A DNA stretch of 64,000 nt from an uncultured Ectothiorhodospiraceae bacterium (GTDB taxonomy: Bacteria; Pseudomonadota; Gammaproteobacteria; Nitrococcales; Nitrococcaceae). Below the pieces are notes generated by a model. It ran no database searches, was not told where the DNA came from, and was given only the letters and a program-made list of their open reading frames with translations. Location: positions 56,243-120,242 of the forward strand of contig CAJXKP010000002.1 of the NCBI GenBank assembly GCA_913055565.1, written 5' to 3'. How positions within the stretch are numbered: position 1 is the first letter of the stretch; each line of letters opens with the position of its first letter. This document shows positions 34,672-43,750 of the stretch, piece by piece. A program made the translations under genes and the position numbers.

Positions 34672-36840
34672 TTGTTTCGCAGTGTGACCTACGCCGTGGT
34701 GGTGTGGCTTGTCGTTGGTTGGCTGCTGGTGGGCGTAGCCGCGGCTGCGACCGATCAGAGCAAGGGCGGTACGAGCGAGGAAACGGCTGCCGACGCCACG
34801 TCTGCGCAGACGGCAGGCGAGGCCGCTACTGCGGCGGACGCGGATTCGGTGTCTCTGACGCGCCGGATCGCCCATTTCACCCAAGATGCCGCGGAGGGTG
34901 GCATCGCCCAGCTCGAGCGCGCGCTGAGCGCTGTCTCCGCGGTCGGCGACAGTCGCATGAGTGTCGAGTGGGCGCGCTTCGGCGGCGATATGGCTCGGCT
35001 CGCGCTCGTCGTCGTTGCGACGTTTGCGCTGTTTCTCCTGCTCCGCTGGCTGGCACAGGGCGTCTTCGCGCGCGCTGCCCAGTGGGCGGTCTTTGGGGAC
35101 AGCAGCCTGGCGGTAGTGCGCCGGGTTATCGCCGTCGTGGCGGCGGTGGCCGTGGATGCCCTCGTGGTGGTTCTGGCGTGGATGGGCGGCTATGCCGTCG
35201 CGCTATTCGCCCTTGGCGACAGTGGCACCATGGCGACCGAGCACAGTCTGTTCCTGAATGCCTTCCTGGGTATCGAGGTGCTGAAGCTGCTCATCCGGAT
35301 GCTGTTTGCCGCCAAGGACGACGGCCTCCGGCTATTGCCGATCGCTGCCGCTGATGCCCGCTACTGGAATCGCCGTATCGCGGGACTTACCGGGTTCCTG
35401 GGCTATGGCCTAATGCTGGTTAAGCCGGTGGTCGACACCAGCCTTAGCGTTGCGCTCGGGTCGGTGCTGGCAGCCGTGATCAAGCTTGTTGGATTCGCTT
35501 ACGCCGCCCTCGTGATCGGTCGCAACCGTCGCGTGGTGCGTGACAAGCTCCTCGCCCGGGCCAGCCGGGGGGGTGGTGTTGGTGGCTTTTTTGTCGCTAT
35601 GGCAGCGCGCAGTTGGCACATGATCGCCATCCTCTACCTGACCGCCCTGATGCTTGCCAGCATGGTCAATCCGGAGGTGGCGTTGCCGTTTATGATGGCG
35701 GCAACGGGGCAGACCGTCGTGGCCATTGCCGTCGGCGTTTTTGCCTCCGTGCTACTAGGTCAGCTCATGCAGCGGCCGCTGCGCCTACCCGAGTCCACGC
35801 GCGCGACGCTACCGCTACTTGAGCAGCGGCTGAACGCCTTTGTGCCCATGGGGCTGCGGGTGGTGCGCGTGCTCATCGGCGTCGTGGTTACGGCCGTGGC
35901 GATCGACGCCTGGCGTTTCCTGTTCGATCTACGTGAGTGGTTGAGCTCAGAGTTTGGGGCCACGGTTGTCGGTGCGCTCGTGTCGGTGTTGTTGATCGTC
36001 GTGCTGGCGACGGCCCTGTGGCTGGGCTTCACCAGCTGGATCGAGCATCGCCTTAATCCCAACGTTGGCCGCGGGGATCCGGGCTCGCGCGAGAAGACCT
36101 TACTCAGCCTCTTCCGTAATGCGGGTACCATCGCGATCGTTGCCTTCACCGTGATGATCGCGCTCTCCGAGCTCGGGGTTAATATCGGCCCACTGCTGGC
36201 CGGTGCCGGCGTGCTGGGTCTGGCGATCGGTTTCGGCGCCCAAAAGCTCGTCCAGGACATCATCACCGGCGTGTTCATTCAGTTCGAGAACGCGATTAAC
36301 GACGGCGATTTCATTACCGTTGCCGGCATCTCGGGCACCGTGGAGCGGTTGAGCATTCGCTCGGTTGGGTTGCGCGATCTCTCCGGCACGTTGCACCTCG
36401 TGCCCTTCTCCGCGGTGGATACCGTCTCCAACTACATGCGCCAGTTCGCCTATCACCTCGGCGTCTACCGCGTCGCGCTGGGCGAGGATATCGATACGGC
36501 CATCGACCATCTCCACGCCGCCTTCGAGGAATTGCGCCAGGATCCCGCTGAGGCGCCCAAGCTGCTCGGCGACCTCGAGGTTGATGGTGTGACCGAGTTG
36601 GCGGATAGCGCCATCAATATCCGCGTTCGCATCATGACCACGCCGGGCGATCAATGGGCAGTGGGCCGCGCCTACAATCGCATCGTGAAGCAGCACTTCG
36701 ACGCGGCCGGTATCGAGATCCCGTTCCCGCATCGCACCTTGTACTTCGGGGATAACGGCAAGCCCTCACTGGCCGCGCCCGATCATCAGGTGGGGCCCAC
36801 CGGTGACGAACAGCTCGCCCCGGAGCAGGCCCCCGAATAA
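34672..36840 (+). CDS. Large MscS-type mechanosensitive channel protein
   Basis: Signal peptide or first span at residues 1-27, then about nine membrane spans. The MscS core begins at GAGVLGLAIGFGAQKLVQD (pore-lining TM3, about residue 510); the beta domain GDFITVAGISGTVERLSIRS and a C-terminal cytoplasmic alpha/beta domain follow. MscS channels release solutes on hypo-osmotic shock, which suits a salt-adapted cell. The start is TTG at 34672, supported by GGGGAGGAG four bases upstream. 722 aa, intermediate between MscS and MscK. Confidence 0.88.
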   Translation: MFRSVTYAVVVWLVVGWLLVGVAAAATDQSKGGTSEETAADATSAQTAGEAATAADADSVSLTRRIAHFTQDAAEGGIAQLERALSAVSAVGDSRMSVEWARFGGDMARLALVVVATFALFLLLRWLAQGVFARAAQWAVFGDSSLAVVRRVIAVVAAVAVDALVVVLAWMGGYAVALFALGDSGTMATEHSLFLNAFLGIEVLKLLIRMLFAAKDDGLRLLPIAAADARYWNRRIAGLTGFLGYGLMLVKPVVDTSLSVALGSVLAAVIKLVGFAYAALVIGRNRRVVRDKLLARASRGGGVGGFFVAMAARSWHMIAILYLTALMLASMVNPEVALPFMMAATGQTVVAIAVGVFASVLLGQLMQRPLRLPESTRATLPLLEQRLNAFVPMGLRVVRVLIGVVVTAVAIDAWRFLFDLREWLSSEFGATVVGALVSVLLIVVLATALWLGFTSWIEHRLNPNVGRGDPGSREKTLLSLFRNAGTIAIVAFTVMIALSELGVNIGPLLAGAGVLGLAIGFGAQKLVQDIITGVFIQFENAINDGDFITVAGISGTVERLSIRSVGLRDLSGTLHLVPFSAVDTVSNYMRQFAYHLGVYRVALGEDIDTAIDHLHAAFEELRQDPAEAPKLLGDLEVDGVTELADSAINIRVRIMTTPGDQWAVGRAYNRIVKQHFDAAGIEIPFPHRTLYFGDNGKPSLAAPDHQVGPTGDEQLAPEQAPE

Positions 36841-36843
36841 CGA

Positions 36844-38499
36844 CTATTGGCCAGCGTCATCCGGGGGCGCGAGGGAGTTGAATGGGCGGGGGAAGGGCGC
36901 GTGCTCGCGCCAACCGGACGGCATCGACTGGATCGATTCGCTGGCCGCCTCGCGCTCGGCGTAGGCCCCGGTTACGACGACGTACCAGGGATCGCCATTG
37001 TGGCTGGTACGCAGTATGCGCGTGTCATCGGGTGAGCTGATCTGCCCGAGGAAGCGTTTAACGGTCGATGGCTCGCGCGCGCCCAGGAGCTGGACGGTGT
37101 AGCTATCCCCCGGCTGCTGGGTGTACCAATCCGTGTCCAGCTCGACGCCCGCGGCCGACGCAGCGTTATCGCTCGGCGTCGCCCCGTCGCGCTGGGTTGG
37201 CTCGGACTGATCAGTGGCGTCCGTTAGTTGCTCGTCGGCGTCCTCGGACGCGCCCGTTGCTTCGTCGCGCGTCGGCTTAGTCGGCAACGGTTCGTCGTCC
37301 TCGGGCGGCGTCCCAGCAGCCGCGGCTTGGCCCTGGTTATCGTCCGGGCTCGAGGGCCGAGTGGCGTCGTCACTGGTGCCTTGCCCCTCGGACGGCGGCA
37401 CTGACGGAGCGGATGGCGAGGAGGAGTCCGACGACCTCGCGGTGGTAGCGTCCTCGGTTGGCGTCGCGCCGTCCGCCATGGTGGGCTCGCCGGCCAACTC
37501 GCCAGGCTCGCTCGACTCGTTGGCCGGGGGTGCGGTCGGTGGACTGGAGGCCCCTTCGCCGGTAGACGCGTTCTCGGGTGCCGTGGCACTGACGACGTCG
37601 CGCTGGTTGGCCTCGATTCGGGTGGCGTCGACCTCGTCCCCGGCCAGCCACCAGACAAGACCAGCGGCAGCGATCACGACCGCCCCCGTACCGCCGGCAA
37701 TGGCCCGCCCCGGTACGCCTCGCAACCAGCTCGGTGGCGTGATCTTGGGTAGGCTGCGTCGAGAGCGTCCCGCCGAGCGCTCAAGCTCGCGCGCCGCCTC
37801 GGTATGGATACGCTGGGGGTTGCCGCCGCTGCGGCGATGGATGCGCGCCAGCTGTTTGTCATCCAGGAGGGTGTAATCACCGCCTGCCTCCGCCAGACGA
37901 AGTCGCAGGTAGGCGCTCGTGTCCAGCATCCCGAAGCCCGAGAGGGCGATGCGCTCGATCTGGACCAACGAATTCCGGTTGGCCTCCAGCAGGGCCATCA
38001 ATGAGTCCGCCTGGGCCTGATCACAGGCGATGATTAGCGGCAATGCCAGGCCGTTCTCCGCGAGCGCCCCCTGGAGCCGGACGAGGCGTTTGAACACGGA
38101 GCCGGCTAGGTCCTCACCGTTGTCGATGGCGAGCACCGGCTGTTTGTCGGCATCCCGGAGCATCTTCCAGACCGCCGAGGGGGTGGCCTCACCGCCCTCG
38201 GCCCCCATGGCCTCCACGATATCGGGGAGCCTTAACTGGGCGTCGCCTTGGATGATGGTTGCCGCGAGATCGGTTGCCTGGCCTTTCAGCCGGTACAGGA
38301 AGGTCGTTTTGCCGATGCCGATCGGGCCGGAGAGGACCGCTATGCCGCCGTCGCGGAGGATGCCGAGGGCGATGTCGAGGCGTGCCTCGCGGTCCTGATC
38401 CTGATAGGACGTTGAGGTCGCCATGAAGGGTTGGTCGTGGAGGCCGAGCGTGTCGAGGCAGTCCGGCTCGACACGCTCGGCGTTTTCCCGATCAGGCAT
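36844..38499 (-). CDS. DamX-like AAA ATPase with C-terminal SPOR domain
   Basis: The N-terminal ExeA/AAA-type ATPase has Walker A SGPIGIGKTT (about residue 55) and Walker B VLAIDNGED (about 118). One span follows (about residue 300), then a 150-residue Ser/Thr/Pro/Glu linker and a SPOR domain (SYTVQLLGARE, about residue 468 to the end). DamX binds septal peptidoglycan and takes part in division. DamX usually sits near aroB and dam; here it lies alone beside tRNA-Glu. The ATG at 38499 is the first start clear of the tRNA gene. 551 aa. Confidence 0.82.
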   Translation of the reverse strand: MPDRENAERVEPDCLDTLGLHDQPFMATSTSYQDQDREARLDIALGILRDGGIAVLSGPIGIGKTTFLYRLKGQATDLAATIIQGDAQLRLPDIVEAMGAEGGEATPSAVWKMLRDADKQPVLAIDNGEDLAGSVFKRLVRLQGALAENGLALPLIIACDQAQADSLMALLEANRNSLVQIERIALSGFGMLDTSAYLRLRLAEAGGDYTLLDDKQLARIHRRSGGNPQRIHTEAARELERSAGRSRRSLPKITPPSWLRGVPGRAIAGGTGAVVIAAAGLVWWLAGDEVDATRIEANQRDVVSATAPENASTGEGASSPPTAPPANESSEPGELAGEPTMADGATPTEDATTARSSDSSSPSAPSVPPSEGQGTSDDATRPSSPDDNQGQAAAAGTPPEDDEPLPTKPTRDEATGASEDADEQLTDATDQSEPTQRDGATPSDNAASAAGVELDTDWYTQQPGDSYTVQLLGAREPSTVKRFLGQISSPDDTRILRTSHNGDPWYVVVTGAYAEREAASESIQSMPSGWREHAPFPRPFNSLAPPDDAGQ

Positions 38500-38557
38500 G
38501 GGGCGGTCACCGTCTCGATGGCAAGTGCACGCAGTATAGCAAGTTGTCGGGGCTTTC

Positions 38558-38586
38558 TTGACAGTTCGATGGGCTCGTTTTAGTCT
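38558..38586 (+). promoter_or_regulatory. Sigma70 promoter of tRNA-Glu
   Basis: TTGACA (38558-38563), exactly 17 bases, then TAGTCT (38581-38586), with the tRNA beginning 20 bases later. This is the closest match to the sigma70 consensus in the window. Confidence 0.75.
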
Positions 38587-38606
38587 TCCATCTCTCGCTC
38601 TACAGG

Positions 38607-38683
38607 GTCCCCATCGTCTAGTCGGCCTAGGACTCCACCCTTTCAAGGTGGCAACACGGGTTCGAATCCCGTTGGGGACACCA
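38607..38683 (+). tRNA. tRNA-Glu (anticodon TTC)
   Basis: Full cloverleaf: acceptor GTCCCCA/TGGGGAC, anticodon stem CCACC/GGTGG with loop CTTTCAA, T-loop TTCGAAT, discriminator A and an encoded CCA. The D-loop is one base longer than in E. coli tRNA-Glu, giving 77 nt. It is read from the strong promoter just upstream and lies between two genes on the opposite strand. Confidence 0.97.
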
Positions 38684-38772
38684 TTCCTTCCTGTCACTCT
38701 CTTGGTCGGTCTACCTAGTGAGGTAGGCGTCCTGCGCGAGCGATGTCTATATTCGCTGTCGTGTCTGCGTCG

Positions 38773-40881
38773 TCAAGCGAAGCCGGGGGAGCCCTCGGTA
38801 CCGGTGGCGGAGATAACTTCGGGGGCAATATGGTAGTTGCAACCGTTACGCTTGGCCTCGTACATCGCGCTATCCGCGGTCTTAAGGAGCGTCTCCGCGC
38901 ACCGACCGTGACGACCGAGGGCCGCTACGCCGATGCTGGAGTTGAGCTGATGCCGCTGCTCGCCCAAGACGATGGGTTGCTGGATGACGGCAGCCAGTTT
39001 CTCGGCCAGCCGGGTGGCGGCGGTCTGCCAATCGGTGCCGGCGGCGACGGGGCTTACGACCAGGAACTCGTCACCGCCCAGGCGGCCGACGGTATCCGTG
39101 GCCCGTAGCGCGTCCATTAGTCGCGCGCCGACGATGCTCAGGATCTTGTCTCCGGTGCTGTGGCCGTAGCCGTCGTTGATGGGCTTGAAGTGATCGAGAT
39201 CGATAAACAGACAGACCACTGTGGGATCATCTGAGACGGCCTTTTCAGCGGCTTCGTTGAGTGTCTCGAGCAGGTAGGTGCGGTTGGGTAGCCCGGTTAG
39301 CCCATCGTTATGGGCCAGGCGTCGCAGCATCGGTTCGCGTTGCTGGAGGTTGCGATAGTCGCACGCGATGCGTAGCTGCAGCATATTGACGAAGGCGCGT
39401 GCGGCGCTCTGCTCCGGCGGTCGCCACTCAGCGCTGGCGCCCCGAACGGTCTCCGTCCAATCCGCGAAGGACTGTCGCGCCTTTTGCTCCTCCGGGGCGT
39501 CGGGGTTGACGGCCTTGTGGGGGTTACCTGCCCAGGTGATGGTGTACGGGTGCTCACCGCGCAGCCACAGGCAATAATCGTCGCCGTCCTCGGAGATTGG
39601 CATGAACAGATACCCGGCGACCCAGTCGTCCGGCAGCCCCTCGCCGACTTCGTCTCGGACGCGGTGGCTTGACGCCGGGTGATCGCCATGGCCGGCCGCG
39701 CCCCGCTCGGTCAGTAGGCGCTCCGATGATTCCTGGATGCCGCGGCCGATGACTACGCGCTCGCCGGCCAGTCGAATGATCATGGTTTCGCAATGGAACG
39801 TCTCGAGCAGCCACCCCTCTGATTCCCTCAGGCAATCCGGGAAGCGGCCCGGCCCGGCGATGGTGTCGCGCAGACCTTTGAGGCGACGCTCGAGGGCGCG
39901 CGTCTCGAAAGCATCCTCCTCGTGGAGCAGGTTCGCGAGATAGAGCGCGGCCTGGCGCGCCAAGAGGTCGCATAGCTGGCGCGTGCTCTGGCTCGGCGCC
40001 TGGGGGTGATCGGCGTGGCATAGGATCATGCCCCACAGCTCGCCATCGACGACCAATGACAGGCTCAGCGATGAGCGCACCGCCATGTTGCGTAGATAGC
40101 CCAGGTGAACGGGTGCCGCGGCACGCACGACGCAGTCACTGAGGTCCAGCGCCTTCTTGTCGCCGTCCTGACTCGACACAAGCGGTGCGGCTGGCGCATG
40201 GGTATCGGCGATCAAGCGCAGGCGCTGGCGTTTTAGCAAGTCGCGCACGAACGCCGGTATATCGCTCTGGGGGAAGTGATGCCCGAGAAAGCGTTGCTCG
40301 CGGCCGTCGGTGACCTCGGCGAGGACTTCGCCGTTCCAGTCCGCGTTAAAGCGATACGCCATGACCCGGCTAAAGCCGGCTAGCGCCGCGATAGCCTCAG
40401 CGGCTTGCTGCAATAGGGCAAGGGAATCCTCGCAGCGGTTGAAGCGATCCAACGCCCAGCATTGGTGGCGGAATAAGGCCCTCGGTTGGGCGTGCTGCGC
40501 GGGCTCGATCTCCAGCACGACGGTGTCCTCGCGTGGGTGGATGGTCGCGGTCATGGACTGCAGCGTGCCATTCGGCCCATTCAGCATACCGTCGAGCGCA
40601 ATGGGCTCGCCCGGCCCTGGGCGGGTCGTCTCCCGGATTCGGGTGGCGAGGTCAGTGCCGACAATCGCCGACAGCGGTTCGTGGATGGCGGCTTGCGCTG
40701 GCCTGTCCAACCAGCGGCGGGCGTTGGTCGAGATGCGTGTAACCGGCCAACCCGTATGCCGGGTATCGGCAACGATCAGGAAGCCGAAGGGCTGAACGGC
40801 ACCCGGCGTCTCGACGGATGCGGAGTCGCAACTATCGTTACCTCGCGAGGGCATCTTGGTTGCCGGTGTTAGTGTTGCCAT
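38773..40881 (-). CDS. Bacteriophytochrome with GGDEF diguanylate cyclase output
   Basis: A PAS-GAF-PHY photosensory module is followed by a GGDEF domain (702 aa). The biliverdin-binding Cys18 is in SCDSASVETPGAVQPFG. The GAF domain has the DIP motif (PQSDIP) and the conserved His in CHADH. The cyclase shows FIDLDHFKPINDGYGHS, the intact GGDEF signature, and an RxxD inhibitory site five residues before it. Red/far-red light would thus control c-di-GMP synthesis. The ATG overlaps the heme oxygenase gene by 13 bases, so chromophore synthesis and receptor are coupled. No EAL domain is attached. Confidence 0.93.
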   Translation of the reverse strand: MATLTPATKMPSRGNDSCDSASVETPGAVQPFGFLIVADTRHTGWPVTRISTNARRWLDRPAQAAIHEPLSAIVGTDLATRIRETTRPGPGEPIALDGMLNGPNGTLQSMTATIHPREDTVVLEIEPAQHAQPRALFRHQCWALDRFNRCEDSLALLQQAAEAIAALAGFSRVMAYRFNADWNGEVLAEVTDGREQRFLGHHFPQSDIPAFVRDLLKRQRLRLIADTHAPAAPLVSSQDGDKKALDLSDCVVRAAAPVHLGYLRNMAVRSSLSLSLVVDGELWGMILCHADHPQAPSQSTRQLCDLLARQAALYLANLLHEEDAFETRALERRLKGLRDTIAGPGRFPDCLRESEGWLLETFHCETMIIRLAGERVVIGRGIQESSERLLTERGAAGHGDHPASSHRVRDEVGEGLPDDWVAGYLFMPISEDGDDYCLWLRGEHPYTITWAGNPHKAVNPDAPEEQKARQSFADWTETVRGASAEWRPPEQSAARAFVNMLQLRIACDYRNLQQREPMLRRLAHNDGLTGLPNRTYLLETLNEAAEKAVSDDPTVVCLFIDLDHFKPINDGYGHSTGDKILSIVGARLMDALRATDTVGRLGGDEFLVVSPVAAGTDWQTAATRLAEKLAAVIQQPIVLGEQRHQLNSSIGVAALGRHGRCAETLLKTADSAMYEAKRNGCNYHIAPEVISATGTEGSPGFA

Positions 40882-41477
40882 GGCAGTTCCTGCAAGAACA
40901 CGGCAAAGGCACGGCGCGCGCCCGCGATCAACCGCTTCAGTCGTGCCGGCTCGCGGGCGCGCCCCGCGATGCAATGCAAGTTTTCCCGCCACATAGCGCC
41001 GGTGGCCTCGCCATAGCCTTCCAAAAAGCGCGTCGGCAGACGCTGATCCTGGCGCTCGTGGCACCGCCTCGCGACTGCGAGCAGGTGGCGTGCGCCGAGG
41101 CTTGAGCCCTCAACCGTATAGACCACCCCAAGGACACCCTCCACGCTGCTGATCCGCGGCACCGGCCCGGGTGCGGGAACGGTATGCACAGCGGGGCCAA
41201 GATCCTCACGCAGCCAGGCGGTACGGTGGAGGCGTGGGGTGATGGTCAATCCAGCTTGCTCAAGCTCAGCACGGAAACGCGTGATAAGCGTTTCCAGGCG
41301 TTGGTGAGCCTTGAGCTGCGCCTGCAGGTAGCGACGATAGTTGATGCTGTCCAGCGCGCCGTCCGCTGTTATCACCTGGTGCCGAATGATGGAGTCGAGG
41401 CGAGCATGGAGGAAGGAGGTCGCAGATCGAAGCGCCTCGATACCATCGTCGGGGTTTACTTCATCGGACAGCGCCAT
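40869..41477 (-). CDS. bphO: Biliverdin-producing heme oxygenase (BphO)
   Basis: Heme oxygenase fold with the proximal histidine near SFLHARLD (about residue 24) and the distal-helix motif VVYTVEGSSLGARHL (about residue 120). It opens heme to biliverdin, the chromophore of the phytochrome encoded directly downstream. 202 aa, usual for bacterial BphO. The overlap of the two genes implies an operon starting near 41480, in the 110-base gap before the phasin gene. Confidence 0.9.
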   Translation of the reverse strand: MALSDEVNPDDGIEALRSATSFLHARLDSIIRHQVITADGALDSINYRRYLQAQLKAHQRLETLITRFRAELEQAGLTITPRLHRTAWLREDLGPAVHTVPAPGPVPRISSVEGVLGVVYTVEGSSLGARHLLAVARRCHERQDQRLPTRFLEGYGEATGAMWRENLHCIAGRAREPARLKRLIAGARRAFAVFLQELPWQH

Positions 41478-41587
41478 GGGTTACCCTCTCCTCTTGTTGT
41501 TGAATCTGGGCCGCTTCAGGCGGCCTGCTACGTTGTGCTGTCAGTCCAACTGCCTGGGGCAGCTCGCCAGATTCGGGCATGCAGCGA

Positions 41588-41992
41588 CTAACTCTTTGTT
41601 GCGCGCTTGCGTTGTGCCTTAGCGGGTGTCACCTCGGTGCAAACCACCTCGGATGCGGATTGGAATCCCTCCTGGGCCATCTGCTGGATTTCTTGCAGCA
41701 GCGTGTGGCTTGCCTCGGCCGCGTGCTGGGCCTGGACGCTCGTCTGCTCGCCAAGATTTATCGCCGTCGACTGTTGCTGGGCCAGGTAGTCGCGGAAGGC
41801 GTCGGCATCCTGGACGTCGAGCAGGCTGCGCATCTGATGGGCGCTCATCGCCGCATAGCTCTTAAGCGCTTCGCTCTGGAGGGTCGCAAGGGTCTCGGTG
41901 AAGTTGGTCAGAGCCGTGAAGTAGTGCCGCATGTGTTCGAGAAGCGCGTTTTGTACGCTTTGGGTTTGCGGCGATGTATTGGCGTCGGTCAT
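41588..41992 (-). CDS. Phasin family protein
   Basis: A helical, Gln/Ala-rich 134-residue protein with FTALTNFTETLATLQSEALKSYAAM and QTSVQAQHAAEASHTLLQEI, typical of phasins that coat polyhydroxyalkanoate granules; it ends in a basic KAQRKRATKS tail that may bind DNA. Start at 41992 is favoured by AAAGGA about 8 bases upstream; the frame extends 8 codons further. No PHA synthase gene is nearby. A palindromic element shared with the kaiB-like gene lies 70 bases upstream. Confidence 0.82.
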   Translation of the reverse strand: MTDANTSPQTQSVQNALLEHMRHYFTALTNFTETLATLQSEALKSYAAMSAHQMRSLLDVQDADAFRDYLAQQQSTAINLGEQTSVQAQHAAEASHTLLQEIQQMAQEGFQSASEVVCTEVTPAKAQRKRATKS

Positions 41993-42016
41993 CGTCACAT
42001 CCTTTGGTCCAGTCAA

Positions 42017-42493
42017 CTCCGACCCCTCCGCCGGTTTGGCGGCGGCCTCTAGAGCGGTTTGCTTTAGCCCCGGTATGTTACGGGGTTAACTAAACTCTGA
42101 CTCCCGGGTGCGGGGCCTGTCAATGTGTTGCAGCGCGTGGTGCGCGATCCTTGACCGGAAGGCTGCGGCCCCGCTCGAGGACGTCGCCCAGGGGCAATAG
42201 TGGGGGCGAGTGAGTGCGGCCTGGAACGGTGGTCCAGAGCGCCATCATGGCGCTGCGGTATGCGGCGCCAGGCGCTGAGCTTGGCGATGTCCAACATCGC
42301 CCAGTTTGGAATGCAGCGAGGCACAATCCCAGCACTGGACCGTTTTGTGCGTTGCCGGGCCATTGGTAGGGGACGGATTCCGCTGTTGTCCAGCGGTATT
42401 CGTGAGTCGCCGTTCGAGCCCGGGGCAGCGACGACGCGACCTCGCAGCGCCGCGTTACGCGTCGAGCGGGGCCCTAGCGCTCGCCGCGCTTAG
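42017..42493. other. Intergenic region upstream of the phasin gene
   Basis: About 480 bases between the stop of the PAS-LuxR gene and the phasin start. It holds the shared palindrome at 42062-42091 and a second near-perfect dyad AGCGCCAT-c-ATGGCGCT (42238-42254). Open frames on both strands look non-coding. Confidence 0.45.
42062..42091 (-). promoter_or_regulatory. Palindromic element, copy upstream of the phasin gene
   Basis: On the phasin strand it reads GTTAACCCCGTAACATAC followed by CGGGGCTAAAGC. Nearly the same sequence stands at 46127-46158 before the kaiB-like gene. CCCCG/CGGGG can pair around an 8-base centre. It ends 69 bases before the phasin ATG, so it could be an operator, a leader hairpin, or the terminator of the preceding LuxR-type gene. 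Confidence 0.6.
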
Positions 42494-43750
42494 CTAGCAG
42501 ACATCGTCCAGCTCGCCTGCCAGCCGGACCAACTCGGCGAACGAGCTTACCTCCAGCTTACGCATGACCGAGGCGCGGTATTCCTCGACGGTGCGGCGGC
42601 TGATGCCGAGTGTCTCGCCGACTTCGCGGTTGGTCTTGCCCTGCACGAGGTGGGTGGTGACCTCGTGCTCGCGGCGGCTCAAGCGGCTCAGCGCCTGACT
42701 GGCTTCGCTAGCGCGCGTCAATGCCACGATCACGGCTTCTTGTGCCCCGCTCTGCCGCACCGGTCGCGCGTGGAGATCCACGCTTATCGAATCGCCGCCA
42801 GCTGTGATAAGGCGCGCACACTGGCGTGCCACGACGGTCTCGCCGGTGGGGTCGCAGATGGGGCAGCCCGTACCGGACGTCTTGGTGTCGGTCTCATGGA
42901 TGAGCCCGTGGGCCTTATAGCCCACGAGCTGCGACTGGCATTCGTAGCCGAGCATCTCCAACGCCGCCGGGTTCAGCGATGCGAACCGCCCCTCGCTGTC
43001 CAGGCTAAAGATGCCTTGGCCGAGCCCTTCGACCAGCTGCTCGCGGGCCTGAGAAGCGGCCTCTAGTTCCTTCGTGCGCGCTGCGACACGCGCCTCGAGC
43101 TGATCGCGCTCGGCCGCCAGTGCCCGCTCGGCCGTATGCTGGGCGGTCGTGTCGAACAGCGCCGTGAGGAACCGCTCGGTTTGGCTGCCGTCGCCGGTGC
43201 CGGGAGCCCGGATCGTCTCGATATGGACGATCCGCTCGGCGCCGTCACCGGGGCTTAGATGCAGGGCGTGGATCTGACGGGTGCCCTCCCGCCGCGCGGC
43301 GTAGCGGTGCCGGAACCAATCGTCCTGGGAGTCGTGTGCTATGAAGCGCCCCAATGGCTGGCCTGCGAGCGCCGTCCGGGGGTGTCCGATCAACGAGGCG
43401 GCGGCGGCGTTGCTGTCGATGATGCCGCAGTCGGCATCGAGCGTGAGGTAGCCAACCGGCGCGTTCTCGAAGAGATCGCGGTAGCGGTCGCGCGCCTGGG
43501 CGGCATCATGCTCGGCCTCACGGATCTGCTCGTTCTGCATCTCCAGCTCAACCTGGTGGATCTGGAGTTCCTCCGCGAGCGCCCGGACGTCCGTTTCCGA
43601 GAGGTCGTCGATTTTCATCCCGCTGCGCGCTAAGCGCTCCTTGGCATCCTCGCGCAGTCGCTGTGCCGGCTGTTCTAGGCCATCTGTCTCGTGGTTATCT
43701 GTTTCTCCCATAGCGCGTAGCATAACATCTGCGCTCGAGCGGCGGCTCAC
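42494..43750 (-). CDS. PAS-PAS-LuxR transcriptional regulator
   Basis: An N-terminal helix (ELQIHQVELEMQNEQI, as in many PAS sensors) leads into two PAS domains (about residues 88-205 and 245-345) joined by a coiled coil. The C-terminal LuxR helix-turn-helix carries LSRREHEVTTHLVQGKTNREVGETLGISRRTVEEYRASVM. The second PAS holds a CPICDPTGE cysteine pair that might bind metal or sense redox. It has no receiver or kinase domain, so the PAS ligand itself would be the signal. The GTG at 43750 overlaps the stop of the upstream CheB-CheR remnant by four bases (GTGA), with AAGG 7 bases before it; ATG 43711 is the alternative. 418 aa. Confidence 0.85.
   Translation of the reverse strand: MSRRSSADVMLRAMGETDNHETDGLEQPAQRLREDAKERLARSGMKIDDLSETDVRALAEELQIHQVELEMQNEQIREAEHDAAQARDRYRDLFENAPVGYLTLDADCGIIDSNAAAASLIGHPRTALAGQPLGRFIAHDSQDDWFRHRYAARREGTRQIHALHLSPGDGAERIVHIETIRAPGTGDGSQTERFLTALFDTTAQHTAERALAAERDQLEARVAARTKELEAASQAREQLVEGLGQGIFSLDSEGRFASLNPAALEMLGYECQSQLVGYKAHGLIHETDTKTSGTGCPICDPTGETVVARQCARLITAGGDSISVDLHARPVRQSGAQEAVIVALTRASEASQALSRLSRREHEVTTHLVQGKTNREVGETLGISRRTVEEYRASVMRKLEVSSFAELVRLAGELDDVC

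Noticed and set aside
38500..38697. N-terminal extension of the DamX-like gene through tRNA-Glu
   Set aside because: The extension is the tRNA read backwards (ends typical of tRNA translations); the ATG at 38499 is the first real start.
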